From: Lepus europaeus
Taxonomy: Eukaryota > Chordata > Mammalia > Lagomorpha > Leporidae
Reading direction: 5' to 3'
Assembly (NCBI RefSeq): GCF_033115175.1
Contig: NC_084829.1
Location: 16,687,496-16,751,495, forward strand
Length of the DNA: 64,000 nucleotides
The notes under the pieces were generated by a model. The model searched no databases and was not told where the DNA came from. It worked only from the letters and a program-made list of their open reading frames with translations. The position numbers were made by a program, and so were the translations under genes. Below, in pieces: positions 14,001 through 24,888 of this stretch; positions within the stretch are counted from its first letter, which is position 1, and every line of letters starts with the position of its first letter.

Positions 14001-16232
14001 AGTTCCCTTGAACTGTGATGCTGATTCAGGAATTTTCTTATTGGTTTCAACCTCACCTTCCTTTATATCATCATGCCCTAACACAGAGCAACATAGTGCT
14101 TCCTTTCCTGTCTGTTCAACTTTAGAAAAACACCGAGTGTCAGAGTTCTTTTTTTTTTTTTTTTTTTTTTGACAGGCAGAGTGGATAGTGAGAGAGAGAG
14201 AGACAGAGAGAAAGGTCTTCCTTTGCCGTTGGTTCACCCTCCAATGGCCGCTGCGGCCAGTGCATCTCGCTGATCCGAAGCCAGGAGCTAGGTGCTTCTC
14301 CTGGTCTCCCATGCGGGTGCAGGGCCCAAGGACTTGGGCCATCCTCCACTGCAGCACTCCCGGGCCATGTGTCAGAGTTCTTAAACATGTCTAAAGCCAT
14401 GGTTCAAATCCATGTTCTAGGTTTGTATATGTGAGAATGAATATTCTTTTCATAAAAAGGGCTGCCACTTTCATCAGATCTCAAAGGCATCTGTCATTTA
14501 TAAAAGGCATCTGTCACTTACAAAAGGCAACAACCGTTTTATGCTATCAAATCTCTAGGTTTTTATACCTTTATGGTATCTTTCATAGAAATGAAACATG
14601 AGTTCTATATGATGCTGCACAGGGGGCACTTTGTTATGACGTGGAGACCCCAAATATCATGCAAGTGGTTTTCCTTTTTTTTTTCCCCTAAGACAATGTC
14701 TAGACTGCGTAGGAGAGAGATGACACTCATTTCATCTCCATTTACAATGGCCCAATATTATTTTCTCCCATGTGTATAACTGCTCATAGCATTGGCAAGT
14801 GTTTTTCAAACTGTCTTTATTTGAATATATATAAGGAGTACACTTGTATATTATGCATTTGAGATCGGTCTAAGTCATAGAAATAGTATAAGTATACAGT
14901 GCTTTTCCAGTGAAAACGTAGTTTCTCATATACTGCTCTTACCATTTTTTTTTAATCTAATTACTAAACCTTCCTGGATAAATGCTTTCCCAGTCTTACA
15001 GTAGGAAAGGCAGCCAGGAGATCTGCTTGATCTTAAGTGGGAACGGCAGGGCTCAGTGCCCATTTTTCTTCCTGAGCACTAACCATTTTCTTTATCATTT
15101 CAGTCTGAATTTTGGCTTGAAACAAAAAAAGAAATTAAAAAAAAAATCTTTTCTGGGCAGATCGAGAATATTAGCTCCATGATCTTAGGAAATCAGCCCT
15201 TAGAGACTGAGCCCTAAAGGAGCTTCAGTTCGTTGCATGCTTGCTGCAGCCTTTAGTGCTGGTGGAAACCGACACATCCTAACTATTCGTCTCTAGGACC
15301 TGATCAAGAAGACAAGGTTACTGCTGTAAAAGAACATCGCACAGCCACATCTTAGGATTATGTAACTGTTTTCCCAGGCTAGTAGTGCCGGGAGATGGAG
15401 ATCGCTGCAGGAAACCCTTACAGCAAAGGCCTGTGCGGCGCCCTCACCCCCTGCCCGCTGCTCTAAGGAAGGCCGGCCAACCTCTCCGACCCAAAAGGGA
15501 TTGGGGAATGGATCTGGTAGTTCTCAAAGTGACGAAGCCACAGGACATACAGCTTGGGTCCCGGGGAAGGCCGAAGCCCTCTGTCCACTTACCGGCCACC
15601 TTCAGGCTCACGGCGGCCTCCTGGTAGCTGCTGTCCTTCCTGAAGATGCACCTGTACTCGCCGTCGTCGGAGGCCCTGATGGCACGGATCCGCAAGGCTG
15701 CGCGCCCATCGGCGAGCGCCCCCGGCACCAGGGAGGCCCTCCCGCGGTACTCGGGCATCTGTTCATCCTCCTGCTCGTGCCCCGCCAGGAGCACCAGCAC
15801 GGCCGGCGAGAAGGTGTGTCGGAACCACCGCAGCTCCGTGCGCTCGGCGCTCGCGTTCACTGGCAGGTGACAGGGCAGCTCAGCGTCTCCTCCCACGACA
15901 GCTAGGATGGGCTCCGGGGGTCTGAGGACTTCAAAGGGGGCTGCCCAAAACAATGAAAGCAAACAACAACAGAACCCGTGCAGTCAGACAGGACGTGCGT
16001 GCGGGTGAGAGCTGGAGGCTGACACAGCCCTGGTTCCCATCCCATCCTGTCTCCCACTCCTTTGACAGCCTGGGGGGATGCCATGTGGATGCCGGAGGGG
16101 GTCACTAGGGAGAACTAGGCAGGATCCCTTATGGGGGAGACTTACCTGAATCCAGGGTGGGCAGCTGCAGGAGGATGAGGGTGAGCAGACACCTGGGGAG
16201 GGCGCTTGGGGAAACGGCCATCTCCCTCCTTT
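10352..16232 (-). CDS. BTN1A1: Butyrophilin subfamily 1 member A1, complete gene (7 coding exons)
   Basis: Type I membrane glycoprotein, the major protein of the milk fat globule membrane; its cytoplasmic B30.2 domain is known to bind xanthine oxidoreductase. Coding exons on the minus strand: 16221-16146, 15940-15593, 13502-13221, 12119-11970, 11497-11477, 11389-11363 and 11034-10352. Lengths 76, 348, 282, 150, 21, 27 and 683 sum to 1587 bases, 528 codons plus stop; human BTN1A1 has 526. All junctions are GT-AG and phase 1. Order: signal peptide (1-25), IgV (26-141, cysteines 49 and 123, sequon at N54), IgC-like (142-235), stalk and transmembrane helix (about 246-269), heptad linker (286-301), B30.2/SPRY (302 onward) and a tail ending near LHSKLIPTQPGQG, as in the human protein. 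I see no frameshift or stop. The start ATG (16221) precedes a hydrophobic leader MAVSPSALPRCLLTLILLQL. It lies downstream of the BTN2A gene in the same orientation, as in human. Confidence 0.95.
11363..11389 (-). CDS. BTN1A1: BTN1A1 27-base heptad exon
   Basis: Encodes KWKKATLHA and splices into the B30.2 exon at VDVTLDPDTAH. Human BTN1A1 has RWKKATLHA at the same place. Confidence 0.88.
11477..11497 (-). CDS. BTN1A1: BTN1A1 21-base heptad exon
   Basis: Encodes EKLLEEL across phase-1 junctions. One of the tiny heptad exons that link the membrane helix to the B30.2 domain in butyrophilins. Bounded by TTCCAG and GTAAGT on the minus strand. Confidence 0.88.
11970..12119 (-). CDS. BTN1A1: BTN1A1 transmembrane exon
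   Basis: 150 bases. Encodes PFFPRLPPW, then one hydrophobic helix rich in V, I and L (start IVVVAVILIILGLLTIGSIF), then basic WRLYKERAKERKH, giving the positive-inside signal for a type I protein. Donor GTAAGT; acceptor TTCTAG. Confidence 0.93.
12669..13012 (+). mobile_element. CSINE in BTN1A1 intron, near full length
   Basis: Sense copy from GGTCTGGTGTTGTGGTGTAG to an AAATAAAT-type tail of AAATA units. Target-site duplication AAAATGGAAAAC at 12657-12668 and 13008-13019. Confidence 0.88.
13221..13502 (-). CDS. BTN1A1: BTN1A1 IgC-like exon
   Basis: 282 bases, 94 codons. Starts LGSDPHIHMEVQENGEI, with ECNSVGWYPEPQVQW containing the first cysteine and NMSCCIQNPLLGQEKE containing the second. 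A sequon (NMS) overlaps the second cysteine, as in human. Both splice sites are canonical. Intron to the IgV exon is about 2.1 kb and holds a SINE (14151-14367) and small tandem repeats. Confidence 0.95.
13798..13853 (+). repeat. BTN1A1: Tandem 22-base repeat in BTN1A1 intron
   Basis: The 22-base unit beginning GCTAGGGCTCCAGAACTGGG occurs at 13798-13819 and 13832-13853 with 12 bases between. Confidence 0.9.
14151..14367 (-). mobile_element. CSINE2-type copy in BTN1A1 intron, 5'-truncated
   Basis: Antisense, T-run then GACAGGCAGAGTGGATAGTG through CTCCCGGGCCAT. Flanked by the duplication GTGTCAGAGTTCTT (14137-14150 and 14368-14381). Confidence 0.88.
15593..15940 (-). CDS. BTN1A1: BTN1A1 IgV exon
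   Basis: 348 bases, 116 codons. Starts PFEVLRPPEPILAVVG. It shows the IgV landmarks: cysteine in ELPC, the tryptophan in LRWF, the EQMPEYRGRA strand typical of butyrophilins, and DDGEYRC with the second cysteine. One N-glycosylation sequon (NAS) sits after the first cysteine. The acceptor ends GGGCAG and the donor is GTAAGT. Confidence 0.95.
16146..16232 (-). CDS. BTN1A1: BTN1A1 signal-peptide exon
   Basis: The ATG is at 16221-16219, followed by 25 codons of a hydrophobic leader and one base of the next codon (phase 1). The donor GT is at 16145-16144. A tract ending TGTCCCAG places a splice acceptor just upstream, so 16232-16222 would be 11 bases of 5' UTR and the transcript should begin in a separate upstream exon. 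Confidence 0.9.
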
Positions 16233-16809
16233 CTGGGACAGCAACACACAGGAGTGAGTCCCTGAGGAGCTTCAGCCTCAGACAGGCATGCACAGGCGGT
16301 GGCTGGGGGTTCTGCAGACCGCCTGCTCTGCCTGCATCTCCCTACAGTTCCTTCCGACCTGGAGGGCTCTGGCCATTTGCATCTGCAGCTCTTTACCTTC
16401 TCCCAAGTGGGGATTTTCCATCATACTACCGTCAGCACCTGAGCACTTCCCTACGTTTAGACAAGCAGGGATCAGACAATGAACCAGACCCTGAAAACCC
16501 AAAGGAGAAGTCGGAGAAGAGGGGTGTTGTACCAATTAGTGGGTTGCATTTAAATAAACAAATCTTGGAATTCACTCTGCTAAAAAGCTTCCTTCCAAAT
16601 ACAATAATTTGGCATTTGCCTTTAGCAAGGATAATAAAGATGAAGGCATGGAGACGAAAATGAGGACGGAGAAAATGAAAAGAGAGAAAGATGGGAGGAG
16701 ATGGGGGGTAGCTGAAGAACAATAAGGGGGCCTAGGGTACAGGAGGAAGGAGTTGGGGGCTAGAACTGTGCTCTGCTGGCTGCCCACCCTCCCAGGGGCA
16801 CTCACTGAC

Positions 16810-16880
16810 CTGGATGATCTTGGAGGAAAAGGCTTCAGGAACCACTGCTTCCAAGTGCGAAACTGCTTAGTGCCTCTGGG
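16810..16880 (-). promoter_or_regulatory. BTN1A1: Candidate BTN1A1 5' UTR exon near the transcription start
   Basis: On the minus strand a good donor (ATCCAG then GTCAGTGA) lies at 16810/16809, about 0.6 kb upstream of the signal-peptide exon, which itself begins with a splice acceptor. A noncoding first exon here is plausible. The upstream edge is a guess; an A/T-rich TATA-like stretch lies near 17030. Confidence 0.35.
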
Positions 16881-17099
16881 CAAAAGTTAAAAGCTGGCAA
16901 GAGAAGGAAGGGGAAGTGCTCTCAGGAAGGCCTGCCCCCAAGGTGGCCCGGTGCATTTACTTTGGAAAAAAAAAAAAAAAGAAGAAGAAACATTTTCCAG
17001 AGAGATGGAAATGGATCTGGAAGCTGGACTAAATAAAAAGGATTGAGAGGAAAAGGGGGTGGGGTGGGGATTGACAGAAATTCTCAAATGGACTATGAG

Positions 17100-17602
17100 G
17101 CCTGCAGGCGGTTAATTCATCTCTCTAAGCCTCAGTTCTTCTATCTTTTTATCTTTTTTTTTTTTAAGATTTACTTATTTTTATTTGAAAGGCAGAGTTA
17201 CACAGAGAGACAGAGAGATTTCCATCCTCTGGTTCACTCCCCAAATGACCCTAAAGGCTACTACTGGGCCAGACCAAAGCCAGGAGCTTCTTCCAGATCT
17301 CCCATGTGGGTACAGGGGCCCAAGCACTTGGGCCATCTTCTGCTGCTTTCCCAGGTGCATTAGCAGGGAGCTGTACTGGAAGTGGAGCAATCGGGACTCA
17401 AACCAGTGTCCATAGAGGATGCCAGTGCTGGCAATGGCTTAACCCGCTATGCCACAGTGCCAACTCCGTTTCTTTTTTAATCTTTAAAGTGGAATAATAT
17501 TTATAATACCTTCCTTAAAGAGGTGTTGGGAATATTAAATGAGATTAAGCAGGAAAGGGGCTTAGTACATAATAGGGACTCAGAAGAAGGTAAATTGTTA
17601 AT
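17100..17602 (+). mobile_element. MIR-like element split by CSINE insertions
   Basis: Two halves, 17100-17153 (CATCTCTCTAAGCCTCAGTT) and 17468-17602 (ATACCTTCCTTAAAGAGGTG, TTAAATGAGATTAAGCAGGA), surround the SINE at 17154-17467, so the MIR is older. Confidence 0.55.
17154..17467 (-). mobile_element. CSINE, near full length
   Basis: Antisense copy, TTTTAAGATTTACTTATT tail to CGCTATGCCACAGTGCCAAC. Inserted inside an older MIR-like repeat. Confidence 0.82.
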
Positions 17603-17616
17603 CTGTTATTATTTCT

Positions 17617-17941
17617 CTTTTTTTCTTTTTAAAGATTTATTTATTTATTTGAGAGGCAGAGTTATAGAGAGAGACAGAAAGAAAAGTTTTCCATCAGCTG
17701 GTTCACTCCCCAAATTGCTGCAACAGCTGGAGCTGGGCCAGTCAGGACCCAGGAGCTTCTTCTGGGTCTCCCACATGGGTGCAGTGGCCCAAGCACTTGG
17801 ACATCTTCCATTGCTTTCCCAGGCACATTAGCAGGGAGCTGGATTGGAGGTGGAGCAGCCAGAACTCGAACCACGGCTCATATGGGAAGCCAGCGCCACA
17901 GGCAAGGGATTAACCTACTGTGCCACAGTGCTAATCCCAAC
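17617..17941 (-). mobile_element. CSINE with target-site duplication
   Basis: Antisense copy starting AAAGATTTATTTATTTATTT. Duplication CTGTTATTATTTCT at 17603-17616 and 17942-17955. Second insertion into the same MIR-like element. Confidence 0.88.
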
Positions 17942-18424
17942 CTGTTATTATTTCTGTGAGTTGAAAAATGAAAGGGTAGGGAGGGGCCTAGGCAGCCTCT
18001 TCTTTATCAAGTCCCCCTGAAGCTGTGGTTCTTTGGCACAACTGCCCTGGGGGCTATCCCTGAAGGTTGCCAGTGAATGGGCCAGCTCAGGAGGTGAGGT
18101 CCAGTTACAGCCCAAAAGCCATCTCCCTCAAAGCAACTCATGAGGCCTACTATTCCTTATTTTGGACCAAACCTCTTATAGTTATGGGAAAATATTTTAA
18201 TAGTTCTATAAAGTGGAAATCAACTTTCATCTACCAACTAGTGATAGTCTCAATTCACAATTCAGCGTATTTCCTTCTAGATTTATTTTGTGCTTATGTA
18301 CATCATAAAAACAATCAATATGGGGTTTTGCATAATTCAAAAAATAGTCACATGATTGCCAGTATTGTAGGACATCTCAGGTTTCATTTTTGCTATGAAC
18401 AATGTAATTCTTAATTTAAAAAAT

Positions 18425-18645
18425 TGGATAAACAGATGACCAGTATACATATTTACGGGGATAATGTGGTATTTCAACACATGTAGACAGCATACACTGA
18501 CCAAATCAGAGTAATTGACCTGTCCATCTCATCATTTATGTTCGGAGCCTTCCAGGTCCTCTCTTTTATTTGCTCATCAATATATAATAGGTTATTGTGG
18601 GCTGTCCTCACCTCACATTGCTGTGGAATAAATAATGTGCATCTT
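18425..18645 (+). mobile_element. Old L1 3' end
   Basis: Recognisable mammalian L1M 3' UTR words: GGATAATGTGGTATTTCAACA, CATACACTGACCAAATCAGA, CTGTCCATCTCATCATTTAT, TATATAATAGGTTATTGTGG. Confidence 0.6.
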
Positions 18646-19781
18646 ATATAAGTCTTTCTTCACACCTTGGATGACTTCCTGATAAGCTGTCTGATAAAAT
18701 TCCAGAAGTGAGCGTGGGAATCAAAGGGTATGAGCCCTGGCAGAGTCCCTTCCTGGAGTGTATCACTTCCTTCTCAGCCACCCAAGTCACATTGTTTCTA
18801 GTGGGAGGGGTGAAATTGATCAAATAATTATTTTATTATGCCTTTATTTGGTCATTTTTCATGTGTTAATTAGCTATTCAGTACTTTCTAGAAAGAGCTT
18901 TTGAGGTCAGTTCCCCATTGTTTTCAAGACTGGTGTTGGTGCTGTTTCTTACCTGTCTACATGAGCTTTTTAGACATCAAAGATGTCCATACTTTATTCT
19001 ATTTGTGAAAAAAAAAAAATCCCTCCTAGCCTTTTTATTTGCTGTGTAATTGGGATTGTGATTAAGACAAAAGACATTTGCTCCAGTTGACCATCCAACT
19101 GCCAGAAGAATGATTTTTTTTCCCCAATACAAATGTGATCATGTTGCCTTTTTGCTTAAAAATTCCACCGTGTGTCCCTAGAGAGCCCAGCACCAAGTTC
19201 AAGCACCTTAATTGGGTTAAGAAAGTGCTGTTGGTCTGGTTTGATTTGGTGAGGAGCATGCTCTAGTAGACACCTACTCCCTTCTCTCACCTTTCTCTCT
19301 GCTCTGCTACCCTACCTGCCCCATTCTACCCTCACCTACCCACCTACTAGGAAGAATTTATGTAATGCATGCGGTTCCCTCAACCCAGAACCTCTAGGTC
19401 ATGCTACTTGTCTTCACCCTCTCAGGACATCCTATTTCCTGCATGACAAACTCCCATGTTGCCTTCAAACACTCATTGAAGGGCTCTTCCTTCTGCAGTC
19501 TCTTCCAGAAGCAATGAGATGGACCCTCACTTCCAGTGCTTCTCCTTTGCTCTCTTATAACATCTTCCTGTGATGCCCCAGGCACCCAGAGAATGAACCC
19601 CCTTCCCTCCCAGCACAATCCAACCCAGGTGAGACACACATTGGAAGTCTTAGGTCTTATCTATGAATTTGAAGTAAAATTAAAGCATTTCACTTCATTC
19701 TATGTGAGATTTGTTCCCATATGACTCTGGATAGCTTTTGCCTTCTCCAAGTACATGGAAGTCTCCAGAAAGCAGGTTGAT

Positions 19782-19830
19782 CCTGGACACAGCTAGCTTC
19801 CTGGACACAGCCAGCTTCCTGGCACATCTG
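19782..19830 (+). repeat. Short tandem duplication
   Basis: TCCTGGACACAGCTAGCT, then TCCTGGACACAGCCAGCT, then a partial third copy TCCTGGCAC. Confidence 0.85.
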
Positions 19831-22072
19831 AGCTGAGCCTGGCTTGTAAAGCAGATGTGTTTGTTGTCAAATTCTGCTTCTGAGTGTATCTTCCTCTCCT
19901 AAACTGCATTCTTTCATTGTATACTCTCTTCTCTCAGCAAGCAGACTGAAATAGAATTCGCAGCTTAAATCAAACCAGTTGGTTCTTGGCTTGTCTGGCC
20001 TGATTTTAGCTCCCTGTTAGACTTAACTTTCTCAAAATGCCACTTATAATGTTTCCTCTGCTTCATCTCACTTCTGTCACTGGTTTTCTTCAGTTAGACT
20101 TTTGGCCCAGGCTTTGTGTTCCCAAAGGACGTTGGCGGTAAGAGAGGCTTTTACTTGCACCCGAGGGAGCCAACTGAAAAGGAGAAGGGCTTGGTAAGAA
20201 AAGCAAAACTATTTAGAACCCAAGCTATTGCACAGCAGCCGAAATTTGGGAAGCCATCAGTGTATTGGGAAACTGCCTAGGGGTGACCTTTCAGAGGCAC
20301 AGAGTGGGCGTAGGGAAGGAAGAGACTGAAGAGCTGACGAATCAGAGATTTAGAAAGCAACTCTGTTCTCCAAAACTACAGAATGCTATGATAGAAATCA
20401 TCAGGTGTCCCCTGACAGTCTCCTTCCAGCCTGTTCTCTGGTCTCTTACTCCTGGCCCCAGACCCCTGTTCCTTGTCTACCTGCCCCCTGCTGCCCAGAC
20501 TCCCTCCCTGATTACCAGGCATCATTAGGAGACCTCCAAAGTGACTTGGGAAAGGACAAATGGGTCAGCTCACACCGGGCTCAACTCCGAGGAAAACGTT
20601 GAGACAATCTCCCTTCTCTCCATCCTCGTCATTAAAATGCTGTTGGGATTTTTCATTTTCCTGTAACCTGAGGCTTTGGGCTCTCGGGTGGCAGGAGCTC
20701 AGAACCCGAGACGCAAAGCCACTGGACAAGCACACCATGTGCTCTTTCCATCTGTAGAAACAGGGGTTTCTAAAAGGTTCATTGTTTGTGACCCAGTGGG
20801 AGCTAAAACAGAATTTCCCAAGCCCCTTTATGGGTTTCTTTAGAAAACGAACAAAACTTAACCAATTATTATTTGCATTAAAGATGGGGGAAGGAAGATG
20901 GCATTGTGTGTGGAACATACAATGAAGCACCTGTTCCTTTCTGTGAATATGTGATTACTGAAACATTATCAGATAAATCCTGAACATGCTCTTTGTTTTG
21001 TTTTTGGTTCTTGGAAACCTGAGGGAAGTTCCTTTTGGCTTCAGTTGCTAAGAGTTTTGCTGTATCTGGGAAGCTAAGTCTCGGGGGAGGTGAGCACTGG
21101 GAAGCTGACCATGAGGCTCTGACTGCCTTGGTCACGCTGAAGCCAGCAGCCCACGCTCAGCGCAGGCCGTCCAGGTGGATCTGCCAGTATTGGTTCCAGT
21201 GCTTGGTCTGCGCACTCTGGAGAGGGTCCCCCATACCAGGGGACCTCTCAGTGACTGGATGTGGGAGGAATTCGTGTGTGACTTGGAGTCAGACTCACGG
21301 AAGCAAGGGGTTTGCTCTGGATGAATGCTCTCAGGAAGGGGGAACAAGTCTTCCATCAATATTTCAATACTTTTTATTAGGAAGTGGGAGGAACAGAGTA
21401 GGCTGACGTTGTGCTTGGTAAAGAAGCAAGTTTCTCGGTTTAGCAGGAGTTGGGGGGAGGGAGGCACCATCATATTAAGGTTCGCATTGTCTCCCGCCCC
21501 CCGGTCTGGGCTCTGACATGATTATAGAGTGGCCTTGGTTTTTTTTTTTTTTTTTTTTTTTTTAATCTGTCAATCATAGTCACAGAACAGCCTTGTTTAG
21601 TAGTTGGTGTGGTGTGAAATTGTTTTAGTAGGAAACACATACCGTAGCTGTGAGTGCCTGGCCAACTCCTAGCTGCCAGCTGCTGGGTCTGATTTTTCTT
21701 TCCCAGTCAGAACCCCAATTCTCTTTCAGATCTAAGGGTATCTGGGGCTCTATAGTCTTTATTTTCTCTTCCAATTTTGGAAAAGCTGGAATCGTGTTTC
21801 TATATGTGGATTGTAGATGGCTTGACTTACCAGAAATCAAGTTCATCCTTCCTCTCTCCATTTTGGCCTCATTTCTTTTCGAAAAGAATAAATTGTTGAA
21901 GTGAGATGTGTGAATTGTTTAAAGTCAAAAATAATACCATCGAAGGCAGCATTTTAGATACCTAACTCAGTTCCAGGATCCCATGTTCTGATTCTGAAAA
22001 TACAGCCTGAAGATTCCTGGGGGAAGGGTGTGTTTTTGATACAGTTTCAAGGGACCGGGGAGGCTAACACTG

Positions 22073-22132
22073 CTTCTTCTTCTTCTTCTTCTTCTTCTTC
22101 TTCTTCTTCTTCTTCCTCCTCCTCCTCCTCCT
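22073..22132. repeat. CTT/CCT triplet microsatellite
   Basis: About 14 CTT units (22073-22115) run into about 6 CCT units (to 22132), at the A-tail end of a SINE. The other strand is GAA/GGA. Confidence 0.95.
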
Positions 22133-22200
22133 TTTTTTAAAAAGATTTTGTTTATTTATCTGAGAGAGAGAGTTTACAGAGAGAGGCAGAGGCAGACACA

Positions 22201-22257
<57 letters not shown>

Positions 22258-22514
22258 TTCTATCCGCTAGTTCACTCCCCAGAGGGCCTCAATGGCCGGA
22301 GCTGAGCCATCCGAAGCCAGGAGCCAGGAGCTTCTTCTGGGTCTCCCATGTGGCTGCAGGAGCCCAAACATTTGGGCCATCTTTCACTGCTTTCCCAGGC
22401 CACAGCAGAGAGCTGGATCAGAAGAGGAGCAGCTGGAACATAAACCAGCACTCATATGGGATTCCAGCGCCACAGGTGGAGGCTTAGCCTACTATGCCAC
22501 AGCTCCGGCCCCAA
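22133..22514 (-). mobile_element. CSINE with expanded CA/GA tract
   Basis: Antisense copy whose GA-rich part contains (CA)n at 22196-22218 and (GA)n at 22218-22251; ends CTATGCCACAGCTCCGGCC. Confidence 0.85.
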
Positions 22515-22773
22515 CACTATTTCAATAATACTAAAATGATAAACACATTATCTGTTCTCCCCTCATTCTCTCACTAGTCTACACTATAGTTTTCTAGCAG
22601 GTATATGTCTTATAATATCCAAAAAAGATTAAATACAGAGGCAGAAATCAGAATCCAACCATCTTTTATTAAGTCAGACATTAGATTTGAAAGAAGTATG
22701 GTATTCCTACACTAAACAATAAAATCAGCTTTGCTTTGGAAACTGCAGTTAGTTTTCATAAAACATGCTATTT

Positions 22774-23108
22774 GGGGGCTATCACTGTGGTATAGCAGGT
22801 TCGGCCTCTGCCTGAAGCACCAGCATCCCACATGGATGTCCGTTTGAGTCCTGGCTGTTCCACTTCCAATTCAGCTCCCTGCTAATATGCCTGGGAAAGC
22901 AGTGGAGGGTGGCCCAAGTGCTTGGGCCCCTGTACCCACATGGGAGATTCAGAAGAAGCTCCTGGCTCCTGGCTTCAGAATGGCCCAGCTCCAGCCATTA
23001 TGGCCAATTGAGGAATGAACCAGAGGATGGAAGATCTTTTTCTCTGCCTCTGCCTCTCCCTCTCTGGAACTCCACCTTTCAAGTAAAATAAATAAATCTT
23101 AAAATTAA
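22774..23108 (+). mobile_element. CSINE
   Basis: Sense copy, GGGGCTATCACTGTGGTATA to AAATAAATAAATCTTAAAAT. Confidence 0.83.
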
Positions 23109-23249
23109 AAAATACTATTTTTATTGACCTATAATTGGTTTATTATTATTCTAATATAACTAGAAAAAATTTTAAGTTTCAAATCCAAATGCCATAAATA
23201 TTAACAGATATTAACTCAATTGAACTGTAGCTTTTTTGGGATCCTCAAT

Positions 23250-23554
23250 TTTTTTTATGATTTATTTGAAATTTGGAGTTACAGAGAGATCTTCCATGTA
23301 CTGGTTCATTCCCCAACTTGCTGCAAAGATTGGGGCTGGGCCAGGCCAGAGCCAGAGCCAGGAGACAGCATGTTCTTCTGGGTCTCCCACATGGATTCTG
23401 GGGCCCCAGCATTTGGGCCATCTTCTTCTCTTTTCCCAGACACATTAGCAGTGTGCTGGATCAGAAGTGGAGCAGCTAGGACTTGAATTGGCCCCATATG
23501 AGCACTGGTATCACAGGTGGTGGCTTTACCACTATGGCACAACGCCAGCCCCCT
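23250..23554 (-). mobile_element. CSINE
   Basis: Antisense copy, T-run and ATGATTTATTTG to GGCACAACGCCAGCCCC. Confidence 0.82.
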
Positions 23555-23561
23555 CAATATT

Positions 23562-23939
23562 TTTTTTTAAAGATTTATTTATTTATTTGAAAGGCAGGGT
23601 TACACAGAGGGAAGGAGAGGGAGGGAGGGAGGGAGGGAGAGAGGGAGGAAGGGAGAGAGAGAGAGAGAGAGAGAGAGAGGTCTTCTATCTGCTGGTTCAC
23701 TCCCCAGATGACCACAATAGCTGGAGCTGTGCCGATCTGAAGTCAGAAGCTAGGAGCTTTTTCCAGGTCTTCCATGAGGGTGCAGGAGCCCAAGGACTTG
23801 AGCCATCTTCTACTGCTTTCTTAGGCCCTAGCAGAGAGCTGGATCAGAAGAGGAGCAGCTGGGACTCAAAGCAGCACATGTATGGGATGGCAGCACTGCA
23901 GGCAGTGGCTCTACCCGCTATGCCATGGTGCTGGCCCCA
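23562..23939 (-). mobile_element. CSINE with expanded GGGA/GA tract
   Basis: Antisense copy in tandem with two others; purine microsatellite at 23606-23680; ends TATGCCATGGTGCTGGCCCC. Confidence 0.83.
23606..23680. repeat. Purine-rich GGGA/GA microsatellite
   Basis: GGGA tetramers followed by about 11 GA units, inside the SINE at 23562-23939. Confidence 0.95.
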
Positions 23940-23943
23940 ATAA

Positions 23944-24153
23944 TTTTTTAAGCAATGTTATTTATTTTCATTTTATTTGAAAGGTAGAAAGATAGCACTC
24001 ATTTGCTGTTCACTCCCCAATAGTGGGGCTGAGCTAGGCTAAAGCCAGGAGTTTGGTATTCAGTCTGGGTCTCCCACGTGGATGCCAAGGACTCAAGTAT
24101 TTGAGCAGGTGATCCAAGCGGCATCTCAACTGCGGTGCCAAATGTCTGCCCCC
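23944..24153 (-). mobile_element. CSINE, internally shortened
   Basis: Antisense copy; tail TTTATTTTCATTTTATTTG, ends GCGGTGCCAAATGTCTGCCCC. It lacks part of the middle. Confidence 0.7.
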
Positions 24154-24342
24154 TCATCGCTTTTGTGAGTGTCTGCAGGCATCCTGAGACCAAGAAGCTC
24201 ACCCACCGAGCTTTGGGCAGATTAGTCCGGGCACTCGCCAGCGCAGCTGGGACCTAGGCTGCAAGCTACGCTCAAGAACTGAGTCTCGACTCCTGTTCAT
24301 TACAGGGACAGGAGCCAGGCCAGACTCAGATGCCTCTTTGTT

Positions 24343-24348
24343 TTTATT
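24343..24348 (-). terminator. BTN2A2: Candidate BTN2A2-like polyadenylation signal
   Basis: AATAAA on the minus strand about 540 bases beyond the stop, just past the SINE-free part of the spacer. Hexamer evidence only. Confidence 0.35.
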
Positions 24349-24888
24349 CTTCTTCATCCTAGGTCTGGGCCTAGGATATGCAGGCTGGGTGACTTGGGGG
24401 TTGTGTGTTAATGCGCCATCAGCTCTAAGGATCCACAGCTGTTGCAGCAGGGCTTAACCACCTCTGTCGCCTCCCACACTCTCTCCCAAACCTCAGCCCT
24501 CCGGTCCCACTTTCTCTGTCTCTGGCTTCCATGTGTGGTCCCCTCCCCTGTCCCCTTCCTAGTCTTAATCCTGCTGCATCCAGTGGCCTTTGCCTTAAGT
24601 CTTCAGCATCCACTGTCATGGTGGCTCAACAGTACCGCCCTGATGTTAAAGTGGCAGATTTTCTGACCATCCCATTCTCAACTTTCCCGAATTCTTGGCT
24701 GTGAAGTGTGTTCCATAAGACTTGCCCTTGGTTACAAGTGAATGAGCTGGTAAATCCACAGCCTTGTGAGGGGCAGAACTGGGGCAGGGGCGGCCGTGGA
24801 TATGAGGAGGGTGGAAAAAGATTGTCCTGTGAAGAAGGAAAGAGAGACTGCTCTCGGCCAGGGGCGCTGGACCAATGGCGGGGCTTCT

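Larger units (their letters stand above)
16881..24342. other. BTN1A1-BTN2A spacer, repeat-dense
   Basis: Holds six CSINEs, an MIR, an old L1 tail and microsatellites. Between 18650 and 22070 there is no recognisable gene; the T-run at 21540-21563 may be a retroelement tail. Confidence 0.55.
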
